A stretch of DNA of 64,000 nucleotides from Sabethes cyaneus. Taxonomy: Eukaryota; Arthropoda; Insecta; Diptera; Culicidae. Below the pieces are notes generated by a model. That model saw nothing but the letters and a program-made list of their open reading frames with translations. It was not told the DNA's origin and ran no database searches. The stretch covers positions 179,952,911-180,016,910 of the forward strand of contig NC_071354.1 of assembly GCF_943734655.1 (NCBI RefSeq), given 5' to 3'. The position numbers and the translations under genes were made by a program. Shown here in pieces: positions 11,103-22,800 of this stretch; within the stretch, counting starts at the first letter, position 1, and every line of letters begins with the position of its first letter.

Positions 11103-13130
11103 TCACAAACGAGAGAAGAGGATATGTAAAAGGACGGTTGTAAAAGAAACAACACGCCTGAAAACGATAATGATGCACTCAAATATGGATGACGATTTGC
11201 GGTCCCATTACCAAATGGAGTTCAGCTGAGGTAAGAACCATCCGTAGGCAATCTGCTCTCGATACAGTGCCACACTTTACCTCGATAGGGTCGTTTATTA
11301 AAAACTACCAACCGAATTGAAGGATGCGTACCCATTACTGTTAAAAAAAGAAATCGTTAGACGCTGCTACACATAGCTATTTGGTTTAGTTTGCTAAAGT
11401 TTGAAACAACAAACAACGTTTGAACCGAAATCGTGGCTAACAAAGCGCCTCCATCATTCAATCAAGAAGAGGACGCATGGTTATTTGTAAACTAACCAAA
11501 CCAGTAAACTCAGTAATTCACTAGAAAATGTTTCAAAAACAAAATGTTTCATTGATCCATACACGTATTGAGTGATGAGCATCACCTGTTATTCCAAATG
11601 GTTTCCTGTAAGCTGCATATTGGAGCACATATCGAGTACCAAAAGCTCATTCACAAAAGAGTGCTACAAAACTACTTCCACCCATCATTTACCTATTGCA
11701 AATTGGAATGCTCAGGTCAAGCACCCGTTCGAGTAATTCCCACCTAATAAAAGGCTGCCGACCATGCAGCCAGCCGGTTCAAGAACGAGTGTGCAGTACA
11801 TTGCAAATTCAATTCCCTCGTTGGCCAGCTGTCAATTCCTGTGCGGGTTGATGCGGTGCTTATTTGAATGCAATGCTGCACTTTTTTTTTTCTCTGAATT
11901 ATGAAATAAACTCAAGGGAGAATTATAACGATTGCACTACATCCTGTTTGTGTTTCCCTTTGCCGACATACTTTTTCCGGGGAGGTGGTTGTGTTGTACC
12001 AGACCTGCATATCTTCCGACGATCGTATGTACAACATACGATATTCATGCCGTTCTTAGATTATGCTACAAATTGACTGTCGAAGAGCAACCAAGCACTG
12101 TATCTCGTTCCCGAATGAGTTGTTTGATTTTACCAAAAACTTTTGCGCGCCAGTTTAAGCAGTACTGGGAAATCTGATTTCGGTCTTCTCCCTCGTTGTA
12201 CCACCCTCGCCCTTCGCAAGAAGGGAATTTAAAACTACCACTTCAAAAGCTAAATCAAAAATTTTCGAACAAACAACCAAAGTCGAAACCATCATGACCA
12301 AGTCAATAACAAAACGGGATCGCAACTGCGGGTCCCGCAGCTGCGTGTTCAGTCCACCGGTGAAAAAGTAATCACTGTTCAAACATCGCTTTTTCGTTGT
12401 CACCAAATCAGCTTTCGTCATTTGCCGTGTACGTTCGTAGGTGCATGCTGCAGCTTGTGCAACTGACTGTGGTTGTTTGGAGTGGAAGTATTATGAAACT
12501 CAGCAGCAGCAGCAGCAGCACCAGCAGCAGCAGAACGAAAGCTTCGCGCTGCTAGCCGGTTCCAAAAAGTTTACCCTCACCAGCCGAACCGGGGCAATGT
12601 TTGCACTGCAATTTGCACTTTTCGAGACGCGACGCTTCGAGCAGCGTAATTGCATTCGGAAATAGTTTACATTGGGTGAGGGTAGGTCCACGTGGACGCA
12701 GACGTGGCTGCCAGCAGGGCAGGGGGAATGGGGGCCAACACGAACGACAAGTTTTATAATTAATTTTCCACTTCGCACTTTGGTGAAGAGCGTGCCACGG
12801 TTCTTTTCGAAAAATACATACAACTGCGCATAATTTGAAGCGTCGGAAGGGAAAACTTAATCTTTCGTGAGTGAGTGGCTTTTGAAGTGATAGTAATCAG
12901 CTCTCTGTGCAGTGATAATATTTACGAAACAAGAACTGATTTACTTTAACAAAATTCGTTCAATGAGTGTTTATTTGGAAATATAAAAACTATAACAATA
13001 TAAAACTGTGCTTAAAATTAATGTTAAGGAGAAAATGCCGGAAATTTGTACGACCGTTTACTAGACAGGCATCTGACATTTGGCATTTTCCGGACACTCC
13101 AGCGAAATCGTTTAAAATATGAGAGAGAAT
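11103..13130. other. Unassigned sequence with a CAG microsatellite
   Basis: No recognised gene. A short CAG run (12500-12537, interrupted by one CAC) lies in a GC-richer stretch. In one frame it would encode poly-Gln, but the surrounding frame has no recognisable protein motif. The rest shows nothing I can name. Confidence 0.35.
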
Positions 13131-13136
13131 AAACTA

Positions 13137-13178
13137 CAACAGTACCCCGAATAATGCGATGGATGGTGGTGTACGCGC
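13137..13178 (+). mobile_element. Solo terminal fragment of a TA-target MITE
   Basis: CAACAGTACCCCGAATAATG followed by GTGGTGTACGC matches the terminal inverted repeat of the MITE at 56571-56994 (CAGCAGTCCCTCGAATAACG in its reversed right end). A TA precedes it at 13135. Only one terminus is visible before the satellite begins, so this is a truncated copy. Confidence 0.55.
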
Positions 13179-15039
13179 ACGACGATTTCTTTCATTATTC
13201 AGAATTTCAAAATTATTTAAATATTACAAAAGTTACAAAAATGGAAAAAATGACCTAAACATGACACAAAACCGATACAAAAAATGACAAAAATAGGACA
13301 TAAAAAAAAAACAAAAATAAAAGAACGACACAAAAATAACCAAAAAATAATGCAAGAATGATATAATAATGATAAAATTATTACAAATTAACTCAACAAT
13401 AGCACAAAAACGACTAAAACATGAATCAAAAATAACTCAGAAATGATACAACAATAACACAAAAATGCCGAAAACAACACATCAAAATGATACAAAACTG
13501 ACAAAAATGACAAAATTATGTCACAAAAATGACCCAAAAATGACACCAACTGTCAAAAATAATAAAAAAGACACAAAAATGACGTAAATATGAAATCGAA
13601 TTATGACATAAAATGACAAAAGCGGTAAAAATATTATCTAAAATGACACAATCCAAAAAAATGAACGAAATGACAAAAAATTATGAGAAACTCCAAAATA
13701 AAACAAAAATTTACATTTAATAAAACACAACAATCATACAAAAAAATTTGTGTTTTGAAATACAAAAATGGCACAAAAAAGACATAAAATGATCACAAAA
13801 ACGACAGAAAAGGCAGAAATGGCTAAATGAGACAAAACAGAAATAACAAAAATGATAAAAATGACAATATCGTCAAAAATTACAAAAATGAATAATATTG
13901 ACAAAAATGATAGAAATGACAAAAAGGAAATAAAAGACAAAATTCATACAAATAACGATAACAACACATGAATGTTACGAAAATAATACAAAAAGGCACA
14001 ACACAAGATAGTACAGAAATGATGAAAATGGCAGAAAAATGTCAAAGAGAGACAGAAGTGACGAAAATACAAACATGACAGAAGCTGCAAAAAAGACAAA
14101 ATGGTCAAAACTGATATGAAAAATGAAGTGAGAATTACACAAAATTGGTACAAAATGATAAAAAATGATATAAATGAAAAATATAACACACAGAAGAAAT
14201 TTACACAGAAATTGACAAGGAATAGTAGAAATGTCAAAAAAGACAAACACGGCAGGAACTACAAAAATAATAAAAATAGTCCACAATCCACAAAAATGGC
14301 ACAAAAAATGAGAAAAATTATACCAAAATTACACAAAATTTGCACAAAATAACGAAAATGACAAAGGAAAGACAGAAATGACAAAAGAGACAAACATGAC
14401 TGGAACAACACAAATTATAAAAATGACAAAATTCTCAAAAATGACAGAGATGAGAGAAATTCACAAAAATTACGCAAATTTGGCAGAAAATAACGAAAAT
14501 AGTCAAAGAAAGAGAGAAATGACAAAAAATGCACAAAAGCGAAGAAGAAGGACAAAGAAGTGACTCAAAAATCACATAAATAAGATATAAAAGTGTCACA
14601 AAATGGCACAAGATAATCAAAATGTCAAAAATAACAAAAAATGCTACAAAAATGTCACAAAACTGATACAAAAATGACAGAAAATCGACCAAAATGAAAC
14701 AATTGACAAAAATGAACAAAATGTCAAAAAAACGATAAGAATGTCAAAATGAAACACAAAAGCTACAAATATAATAAAAATAACAAAATCATCAAAACTG
14801 AAAAACAGAAAAATTAATGAAAATGGAGGAAAAAATAAATTTCGCCAAAATGACACAATAATTAAACAACAGTAATAAAAAATGACACACAGATAATACA
14901 CAAATGATACAAAAATGACAACAATGTCAAAAATGACAAAAGCAACATATAAATGTTACAAAAGTGACACAAGAAATGATACAAATATAGCACAAAAATA
15001 ACACGCAAATGACACACACATGATACAATACAATACTTT

Positions 15040-15300
15040 TAATAAATTCAGGATCGTAAAAATAGCCTAATGAAACGCGCACAAGTTTATACTCTGTCGT
15101 ATTTGACGATAACAAGTGATTGACTTACAACTTTCAGTTCAGAATTGTATATCATTATACATTTAATCGCTTTGAGTCGGATCTTATCGCATACAAAGAC
15201 TCATAAAGTGGAATTGTTAACGTATGTTTTGTAGTACGTATATGGCCTCCAAATTAGTACGCATATGCTAGTTTTGTGCATCAGATATGATTTTTCAGGG
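15040..15300 (+). repeat. Dispersed repeat family 2, copy A
   Basis: About 250 bp matching 43646-43900 in the opposite orientation with high identity (for example TATGGCCTCCAAATTAGTAC and CGCTTTGAGTCGGATCTTAT occur in both). No coding signature. Its right edge at CAGGGTA is where the second copy is interrupted by a TIR element, so this copy shows the empty-site arrangement. Confidence 0.8.
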
Positions 15301-15351
15301 TATATATAAGTACATATAACTCATTTGTTGCTCTGATATACATATGAAAAT

Positions 15352-15563
15352 GTTTACTGGGTAATTCGCTAATTCGCTAACCGATACAATTTGCTTGATA
15401 ATCCTGGAAACTTTGCTAATCACTAATCGCAAACTGCAAATTAACAGTTTTGGAATTATGGACCAGCAACAATTCGGCTAGTCTGAGTATAAATTATAAA
15501 GTATAACTAGCGTTCTCGATTGGTCAGTTAGCGAATTGGCGAATTAGCGATGCCCAACACTGC
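15352..15563. mobile_element. Small hAT-like MITE
   Basis: The two ends are inverted copies: AATTCGCTAATTCGCTAAC at 15363 and its complement around 15526-15555. The right terminus, read inward, is CAGTGTTGGGCATCGCTAAT, with the CAGNG start usual for hAT elements. The left outer terminus is degraded and I could not confirm an 8-bp duplication. No coding sequence; about 210 bp. Confidence 0.55.
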
Positions 15564-16829
15564 AAAAATAACAAAAAATACAGAAAAACTAAAAACGAAA
15601 CCTAAAAATGGCACCAAAATGACAAAACTTATAAAAATGGCATAAATATGATACAAAAAATGACACAAAAATGGTACAAAACGACAAAAATGTCAGAAGA
15701 TTACACAAAAGTGACACAAAAATAACACAAAATGTCATAAAAATAATTAAAATGTCACAAAAGTGACAAAAGAAAACAAAAATGGCAAAAAAGACAAATA
15801 TGGCCAAAAAGACAAAACACAAAAAACAGAAATGACAAAACTGATAAAAGTGACAAAACCGTAAAAAACGACAAACATGAAAATATTTCGAAAATTATTA
15901 AAATTATTAGATAAGAAAAAGACATAACAGTAACAACAAAATGCTACAAAAATGCTACAAAAAATGACACAACAATGGCGCAAAAATTTCAAAGAGGACA
16001 CCACATAAATGTTACACAAATGCCACAAAACCGATACAAAAATTACATAAAAGTGACACACAAAATGTTACAAAAATGACAAAATTGATAAAATTTACAG
16101 AAATGTTACAAAACTGATACAAAAATGATATAAAAATGATATGTTGGCTAAGTTGGGGACAATAAGCAGTGAAACTTTTGAAAGACCTATAAACAAACTG
16201 AACAAAAAAGCCACAAAATGGTACAAAAATTATAAAAATGGCACACAAAAAGACAGCAATGATGAAAATCCACACAGAAGCTAAAAAATGGTAAAAAGGA
16301 CAATATCGTTAAAAATGACATATCAGATATACAAAACTAACACAGAATTGACACAAAATGACAAAAATAAGCAAAATAACGAAATGGCAAAGGAAAGGCA
16401 GAAATGACAGAAAAGACAAACATGATAGGAACTACAAAAATGACAGAGCTGATAAAATTATACAAAAATTACGCTACTTCGCCCATGACAACACATAAAC
16501 GCCAATACAAAAATGACACCTAATGGCACAACAATGATGAATATGGCACAAGAACGACAAAAAAAAAGAAGGACATGACGAAAAACAAACATGACAGAAA
16601 CTGCAAAATGTTCAAAACGACAAAGCCATCAAAAATTACCCATAAAATGACATAAAAATTATTCAAAAATCATACAAAATTGACAAAAAATTATCACAAT
16701 AACAAAAAGGAAAAGCATAAATGACAAAAAAGACTAGCGTGACAGGAACTATAAAAATTAAATCAATCATTTTTTCAAAAATGACAAACATAAAAAAATA
16801 ACAAAAGTGACAAAAATGACACAAAAATA

Positions 16830-17346
16830 CACAAAAGTCGCTTTTTACACGAATTTCGGAATTTACGCGGTTATTTTATGCGAATTTCGGAATTTACCCG
16901 GTTTTTTCGACGCGATTTTCGAAATTTACGCGGATGTGCTCAATTAGTCTATTTGTTAACGTAATGTTGAAATCCACAAAGTTTTTTTACGCGAAATTTT
17001 GGTTTTTTACGCGAATTTTAGAATTTTTGCAGTTTTTTACGCGAATTTCGGAATTTGCGCGTTTTTTTAAGCGATTTTCGGAATTTACGCGTTTTTTCTA
17101 CGCGATTTTTGAAATTTACGCGGATGTGCTCAATTAATCTATTTGTTAACGTAGTGTTGAAATCCACTAAGTTCTTTTTACGCGAAATTTTGTTTTTTTT
17201 ACGCGAATTTTAGAATTTTCGCAGCTCTTTTTACGCGAATTTCGGAATTTACGCGTTTATTTAAGCGATTTTCGGAATTTAGGCGTTTTTCCACCCGATT
17301 TTGATTTACGCGGAACGTATCCTTCGCGTAAAAAGCGACTTGTGTG
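16830..17346. mobile_element. TA-flanked TIR element with a 189-bp internal tandem duplication
   Basis: Inverted termini of about 20 bp (CACAAAAGTCGCTTTTTAC at the left, and CACACAAGTCGCTTTTTACG read inward from the right) are flanked by TA (16828 and 17347). The interior repeats TTTACGCGAATTTCGGAATT many times. The segment with GTGCTCAATTA.TCTATTTG occurs at about 16936 and 17125, a spacing of 189 bp. There is no transposase. It is inserted in the ACAAAAATGAC satellite. Confidence 0.7.
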
Positions 17347-17629
17347 TAATACAAAAATGACCAAACTGAACAAAATAACAAAAATTATAAAAACGACAGA
17401 AATGTCAAAAATGACACAAGAAAGACATAAAAATAGCACAAAAATAATTCAAAAGGAATAAAAATGACAAATATCAATCAATCAATCAATCATTCTAATG
17501 TATACCCAGCCAATTTAATTCTGATGTTTGTTAGAGCTAATCACAAAGGCACATCTTGTCTTATATTAATATTTACTACGTATAATTCTATATACCGAGT
17601 ATACATTTATACAAAATAAATATTAAATC

Positions 17630-18132
17630 GGCCAGGCCCAATGAGCAACATTTGCCGCAGAGACGATTCTTAAAATGTCTCAAGAGCAAACATAATTATA
17701 TCAATGATACATTTTCGAATCTGCAGGGGAAGAAGAAACGGGGACAACAGTACTATCCGTTCAAAGGGATAAAATAAAAATGACAAATATGACACTAAAA
17801 TGACCAAGAGTAATAAAAATGACGATTATCCACAAAACTGACGAAAGTGGTAGTCTAATCTATCTAATCTCACACTAACGCAGCCAATTCTGCAAGGCAT
17901 CCTGGAAAATGACGATTACTTGAATCTATCATTTGCGCAGTTGGCCTGGTCAACTGCGCAGCATGTACCGCAGAGAGAATTCCATGGAATCAAGTGGAAC
18001 CAGAAAAAATACCTAATTCCATTAAACTCCTTGAAATCAAGGGGAAGGAAGAAAACGTGGACCTCCCGTACCAAATACATATATAATGATTTATTTACAG
18101 TCGTTGGGAGTATCTTTGCTAATCAAGGGTAA
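17630..18132 (+). repeat. Pair of related roughly 110-bp segments
   Basis: 17635-17750 and 17935-18075 share the order GGCC-GG, GCA-CAT, CCGCAGAGA, ATTC, then GGGGAAG-AGAAA-GGGAC. They are diverged copies of one sequence separated by a stretch of the ACAAAAATGAC satellite. The second copy lies in an open frame (TQPILQGILENDDYLNLSFA and onward) that ends at AAGG|GTAAGT near 18130, but no protein family is recognisable. The first copy has stops, so both could be remnants of an unidentified transposon. Confidence 0.4.
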
Positions 18133-18475
18133 GTGATACTCCGGACCCTCAGGGATGAACTAATGGCATTTAGACTAGAAGCCAGGCTGCAATTGGACAA
18201 GATATAGCTCTCCGAAAATAGATAAGCTTGTCAAAAAAATTAGTGTAAATCTTATAATACTTGAGAATAAAGTCGTGTGGTTTAATGGTTGCCTAAACTA
18301 CATTTGTGAGGTTAGAAACCGAAAACCGCACGACCCCGCACCTCCTGGCCTTGAGTAGTCAGGCCAACTATACAAATTGAAGTATTTCCAGGTATGGCCA
18401 CGTGAAGGCACTAGGTAGGGGCTTGGGATGGCTTTTCCAAGTTGCCTTCCCCATTTCATACCCCCACAAAACTGA
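18133..18475. other. Unassigned sequence
   Basis: Contains an imperfect inverted pair, GTCGTGTGGTTT near 18271 and AAACCGCACGAC near 18328, but no recognised gene or RNA. Confidence 0.3.
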
Positions 18476-18790
18476 CGAACAACAAATTATTTTTCAAGTC
18501 ACCCCTCCCCGCTCAACCTTGAAATCGGCTTTAAAAATCGGTTAAAAAAAACTTGTTGGACCTGAGTAAAAATTTTTTTTTTTCAAATATCAAAGGCCGT
18601 TGGTTCTATAGCTTAAAGAAGTTGAGGGTACGGAGTGTTAATGTTTCTAGCACGAAACAGAAGTTGAAGTATTCTTTTGGGTGTGTCTTTCTTTTGGTAG
18701 GCCTCTGCATGGAAAACAATAACGAACTATAAAAGGCAAGAATAAATTTGTTTTTCACGCTTGTAGGAAAATACCTTCGAACTTTCTGGG
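18476..18790 (+). repeat. Dispersed repeat family 1, copy A
   Basis: Carries the ordered landmarks of this family: a C-rich start near 18490, TTTCTAGCACGAAACAGAA at 18643, GCATGGAAAACAATAACG at 18707 and GGCAAGAATAAATTTGTTTT at 18735. The same order is found at 39160-39475 and, inverted, at 54060-54440, with shorter copies at 29995-30220 and 62905-62965. Non-coding and of unknown class. Confidence 0.65.
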
Positions 18791-19565
18791 AAACCTGGAG
18801 AAATTAATTTTTTAATATACTATTCTCAAGTTGATTAACTTGTCCATGTAAACAAATTCAATTCCGGGTCCCTTCGGCCCAAACTTGTTTGATAGTTTTA
18901 AAATCTTAGTTTAGGTCAAATGTAAATTTAATTTCACAAACTCTGTAGAATTGGTTACAATTAAGTTACTGCAGTTCATGCTCAACGCAACCTCAACATC
19001 TCACATCATTTGAGAAGTGAACATATAGTATACGAGAAGAAATATAGTGACACCGAAGCACTAATTGTACCCTCAAGCAAATAACATGATACAGCAGAAG
19101 ATAATATCATTCAACTGAGTGACACATAGGTTAAAGGTAGCCCATTATCGGCTCTTTATTAACAATGCTCATAGTCAGTCGGAATTCCTATAGCAATAAG
19201 GTGAAATATCAACGACCCACTGGCTGAATTTTATTTTCACAGCCGGAGTGTCCGATAATTACGAGCGGACAATAATTGCCCAGGGGGCTTCCACTTTTGT
19301 TGTACGTATGACAACTTCCGGTGAACGAAGTGAACGCTTATGTCCATTTATTTCAATTAAAATTCTTGCCCAATTACTTTTCCGACCCATCGCATCAGCG
19401 GAACGGAAACCCTTTTCCAGTTCAGTTTATTTCTTCGAGCGTGCTTGCGCCTGCTAGCAAGCTAGCTAATAGAAAGGAAAAAAATCCTTTAATCAATTTT
19501 CCCGCGTCGTCCGGCTCAACCAGCTGTCCGCTATCGGAGCCTGGAATTTCTGTTCACTCTGTACT
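18791..19565. other. Unassigned sequence
   Basis: Nothing recognised on either strand. The last 300 bp are less AT-rich and lead into a promoter-like arrangement. Confidence 0.3.
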
Positions 19566-19569
19566 GACG

Positions 19570-19604
19570 TATATAACTGCGCGTACATATAGAAAGTTTA
19601 GTTC
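19570..19604 (+). promoter_or_regulatory. Candidate TATA box and initiator
   Basis: TATATAA at 19570-19576 is followed 30 bp later by TTTAGTTCC, which resembles the arthropod initiator TCAGTY, with the putative start A at 19600. The spacing is the textbook one for a TATA promoter. An ATG in good context follows 65 bp downstream. The evidence is positional only. Confidence 0.3.
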
Positions 19605-19664
19605 CGATATTTTGTTTTCCTTCACTGGCTGTTGAGAGAATTATTTCTTCTTCAGCTGCCAACA

Positions 19665-19805
19665 ATGTGGAAAGCTTCGTCCGCTTCGGATATCACGAAC
19701 CGCTGCCAGTTTGCCTCGACAGGAAGCGAGTCAACCAATCAGCGACGGAAACCGATCACGGAAAATGGTATATGCTATGCCATGCGATTGCGAGCTTTAG
19801 TATGA
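19665..19805 (+). CDS. Candidate small ORF or first exon downstream of the TATA box
   Basis: ATG at 19665 in context CAACAATGTGG opens 46 codons starting MWKASSASDITNRCQFASTG and ending in a TGA. A weak donor (AATG|GTATAT near 19768) would allow splicing after about 34 codons. I recognise no domain. The case rests on the TATA/Inr/ATG spacing. It could be a small peptide gene, a first exon, or chance. Confidence 0.2.
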   Translation: MWKASSASDITNRCQFASTGSESTNQRRKPITENGICYAMRLRALV

Positions 19806-22800
19806 TCAACTACCGTTCTTGTTCCGGACGATGAGCTGTTTTCACTTCGTTCGGTAAATCGAACGGCTATGTGAAACATTGTCTCTATTTGGTGTTCGTC
19901 AAATTGTTTTATTAAATGGATTGGATCTTTTGTTGAATTTTTTAGCGCGTCAAGTCAGCATCAGTGTGGAAATAAAGTTGTTATCAAAAAAATAAAGCAA
20001 TCATTTTAGCAGCTAAGCTTTCTTAACCAAAAGCTATTGTACTTAATTATATGTTCACATGTTTATACAGTCGGAAGCAGCGATCTATGTTCATTCTAAT
20101 AACGAAAATTCAATTCTTCAGATCCTTCCTATTATTGCATTCAACTTTTAAACAAGTTATGACACCGCATTCCGTCTTAAATTCACATAAAATAATGTTT
20201 CCCCATGGGATTATGCTTAATAAAATGTATACCAAATTGCCAACCAGTGCCAACCACACAATCGAGCAGTTTTCCACTTTGCGCCCGTAAATCTTCCGTA
20301 TAAGATACACAGGTGGCGTGAATGTTTTGAGGCCCTTTTCCATTGCTTGATTCGATGCCTCTCATTCACAGTACCATTCACGGTGCAACACACACACAGA
20401 ACACAGAACACAGAAGGAAACTTACTTTTTTCACTCATCTTGCTATCCAAGAATTCATATCTCCCGGCACTTAGCCGCCAACCAGCCCGGCAGCAAATCA
20501 AAGCGAAATTGGAAAAACACATCAGGGATGCTCTCACTTGTTCGCGTGTTCAACATGTTGAATTTTCCGCCATCCTTTGGACCGCCCGAACCAACCAACG
20601 AACCAACGGTGCGATACCACTGGTGTAGGGCTTTAATTTCTCAAATGCTATAATGCCCATATCGGCGCCCCTGGCGCTGTGTATTTTACGATTTCCAATC
20701 GAATCACACAAAAATAGATAACACACGAATCGGATTACCCTCTCACAGTTTTCGAAAGGCACGTTTTCCTGGCAACTCTTGACAGTTCACATTTCCCGAT
20801 GGATAAACGGTAGTAGAACAGGGTTTTTGTGTTGGCAAAATTGTTGGACTGGAATGCGACCCAGTGACAAATTCCGAGGAAAAAAAGCAGTCCAGCACTG
20901 ACTTAATTTTTTCTTTCAAGCAATTTACCAGTTAGTGGATAAGTATTTCACTTGAAATTCGGTCGGAGCAAATATTGTATTTCCTTTGTGTGGTATCCTA
21001 GCTACAGCACTGTAATCCGAGCTAGAAAAAACAAACGGCTCCCCACCGGCGTGGATTATTCGAACAACATGACGAATTGAGCCAAGAGGAAAATCTCCTC
21101 TCAAATCAAAACCAACGTTATCTACGAATAAAAACATGCACACGTACACAACGACAGCGTAGTACTCGTTAGAAAAGAAACCGACAACAGTCTGCCGACT
21201 GTTGTCGTTCCGATATCTTGCCACTTATCCCAAGGCTTCCGATACCACTTGGCACAATTTTCCGATCAGTGCTTGGAAGGTGTCACAAGAACCAATGCTC
21301 AGTGATACAAAAAGAATCCAAAACAGTGCTGAACAGGCTATGATTAGAAGATAACCATCAATTGGGAATTATTAGGTAACTAATAGGATACAATTGATTA
21401 CTATAATGCTATGAAAGAAAATGAATGCAATAATTCGGTTTAGACATAGGGAGAAGTAGAAAAAACCAATCCTGTGCATTGTTCGAAGGCTCTTCCGAGT
21501 CAATCATCATCAAGAACTCCCCGTTAGTACCAACTCAACCAATTTGTTTCGTTGCATTTGGGGCAAAACTCAAGTTTACAACTTACTACGCCAAACGAAA
21601 GTCACCCTCTCTACCTTCTGTCATCAATCTCCGCGGGTCGCTTCCAGCCAAGCCGGAAAAATCATCACAATAACCCGAAAAAACGGGATTACGATTCCGT
21701 CAAAATATTATCTTTCTCAAATGTTCATTTGCATTAACCATTTTTCCGCTCAGTAAATTCCTTGTCGGAACGACGAGCGCAGTTTTTCCCTCCCACACCA
21801 CCACTATTCATCCATCCATCCATCCACCAAAACACACACCCGCAAAGCTCTTATACCGAGTAATCTGTCCCGGCATTTTCCGAGCTCGTGATCTCAGGCA
21901 CGTGATAAATTCTGTCGGCGTCCCCGACGCTCTGTTTGGCCTTCTGACGAAACGCCAGCCGGAAATTCCTTCAGTCGGATTGAGACAATAGCAGTAGGGC
22001 TGCCAGACCGACTGATAAGGGTATAATTTCGTTACAGCATAAATCAAATCAGGCGACACTCTGAAGAAGAGAACACTTTTCGACAGTGGCAAAAAAACGA
22101 ATCGATACAGAAGCTGGTCCTTGTGAAAGCTGGTCCAGTGAAATGCCAGGGAAAGGGACGCTCTTTGAACTGTAAGCATAATTGCGTTCAAAAATGCGAT
22201 TCCTATTGAGAGAAAGGAAAAAAAGCAAAGCACTGGGAACGGGACGCAGAGCGGGATATCGAATCATTTTAAGCCAGACGGCCAAACTAATGAAGAATAA
22301 TTAGCAGTAAGATTTGGACTTTGGCTTCGCAAATCGCTGGCTCATCACTCTCGGCATCAGCAGCGAGAACAGCGAGCAGGCTAGAGAAATGACAAATGAG
22401 ACCAGGAGTGGGCGCTAATTACGGGACGAAAGTTGCCTTCTGCTGATGCTGGGCTAGTATCCTGACAGTGAAGTAAACAAATTATGAGTTTGTTGACTTA
22501 TATACGTGTACAGATACGTGGGAGGATACAGCAAATGCGTGAGTGTTTGGTTTTAATTTTTCTGATCAGATTTTAGTGTCAAGATATAGCACAACAAGAA
22601 CTCGAAATAATTCAGTCACCTAATCCAATCATAGATTATGACGTTTGAACGAAATACAATGAAGAGAACCCAGTAGCAGAAAAGTTTACGGATTGGTCTC
22701 TTCTGAAATGGCTTCAAAATTGTGCGTAAATTTAGAGAATAAGCGTTGTTGCAGTATTATAATTGTGGTAAAAATTTACGTTTAGTGTCCCTTTAATGTT

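Larger units (their letters stand above)
13200..17480 (+). repeat. Degenerate ACAAAAATGAC satellite, tract 1
   Basis: More than 3 kb of imperfect repeats of an A-rich unit of about 10-12 bp, typified by ACAAAAATGAC with CAGAAATGAC, CACAAAATGG and TACAAAAATG variants. The reverse strand reads as pseudo-protein rich in Phe, Ile and Val; those frames are artefacts. Inserts interrupt it at about 15018-15563 and 16830-17346. A shorter continuation lies at 17760-17850 and a second large tract at 32585-34290. Confidence 0.85.

Noticed and set aside
12441..12665. Frame with a Gln run from CAG repeats
   Set aside because: No domain flanks the Gln run, the opposite strand is equally open, and no splice sites are convincing.
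13734..16275. Several Phe/Ile/Val-rich frames that look like membrane proteins on the minus strand
   Set aside because: They are translations of the ACAAAAATGAC satellite and share its periodicity.
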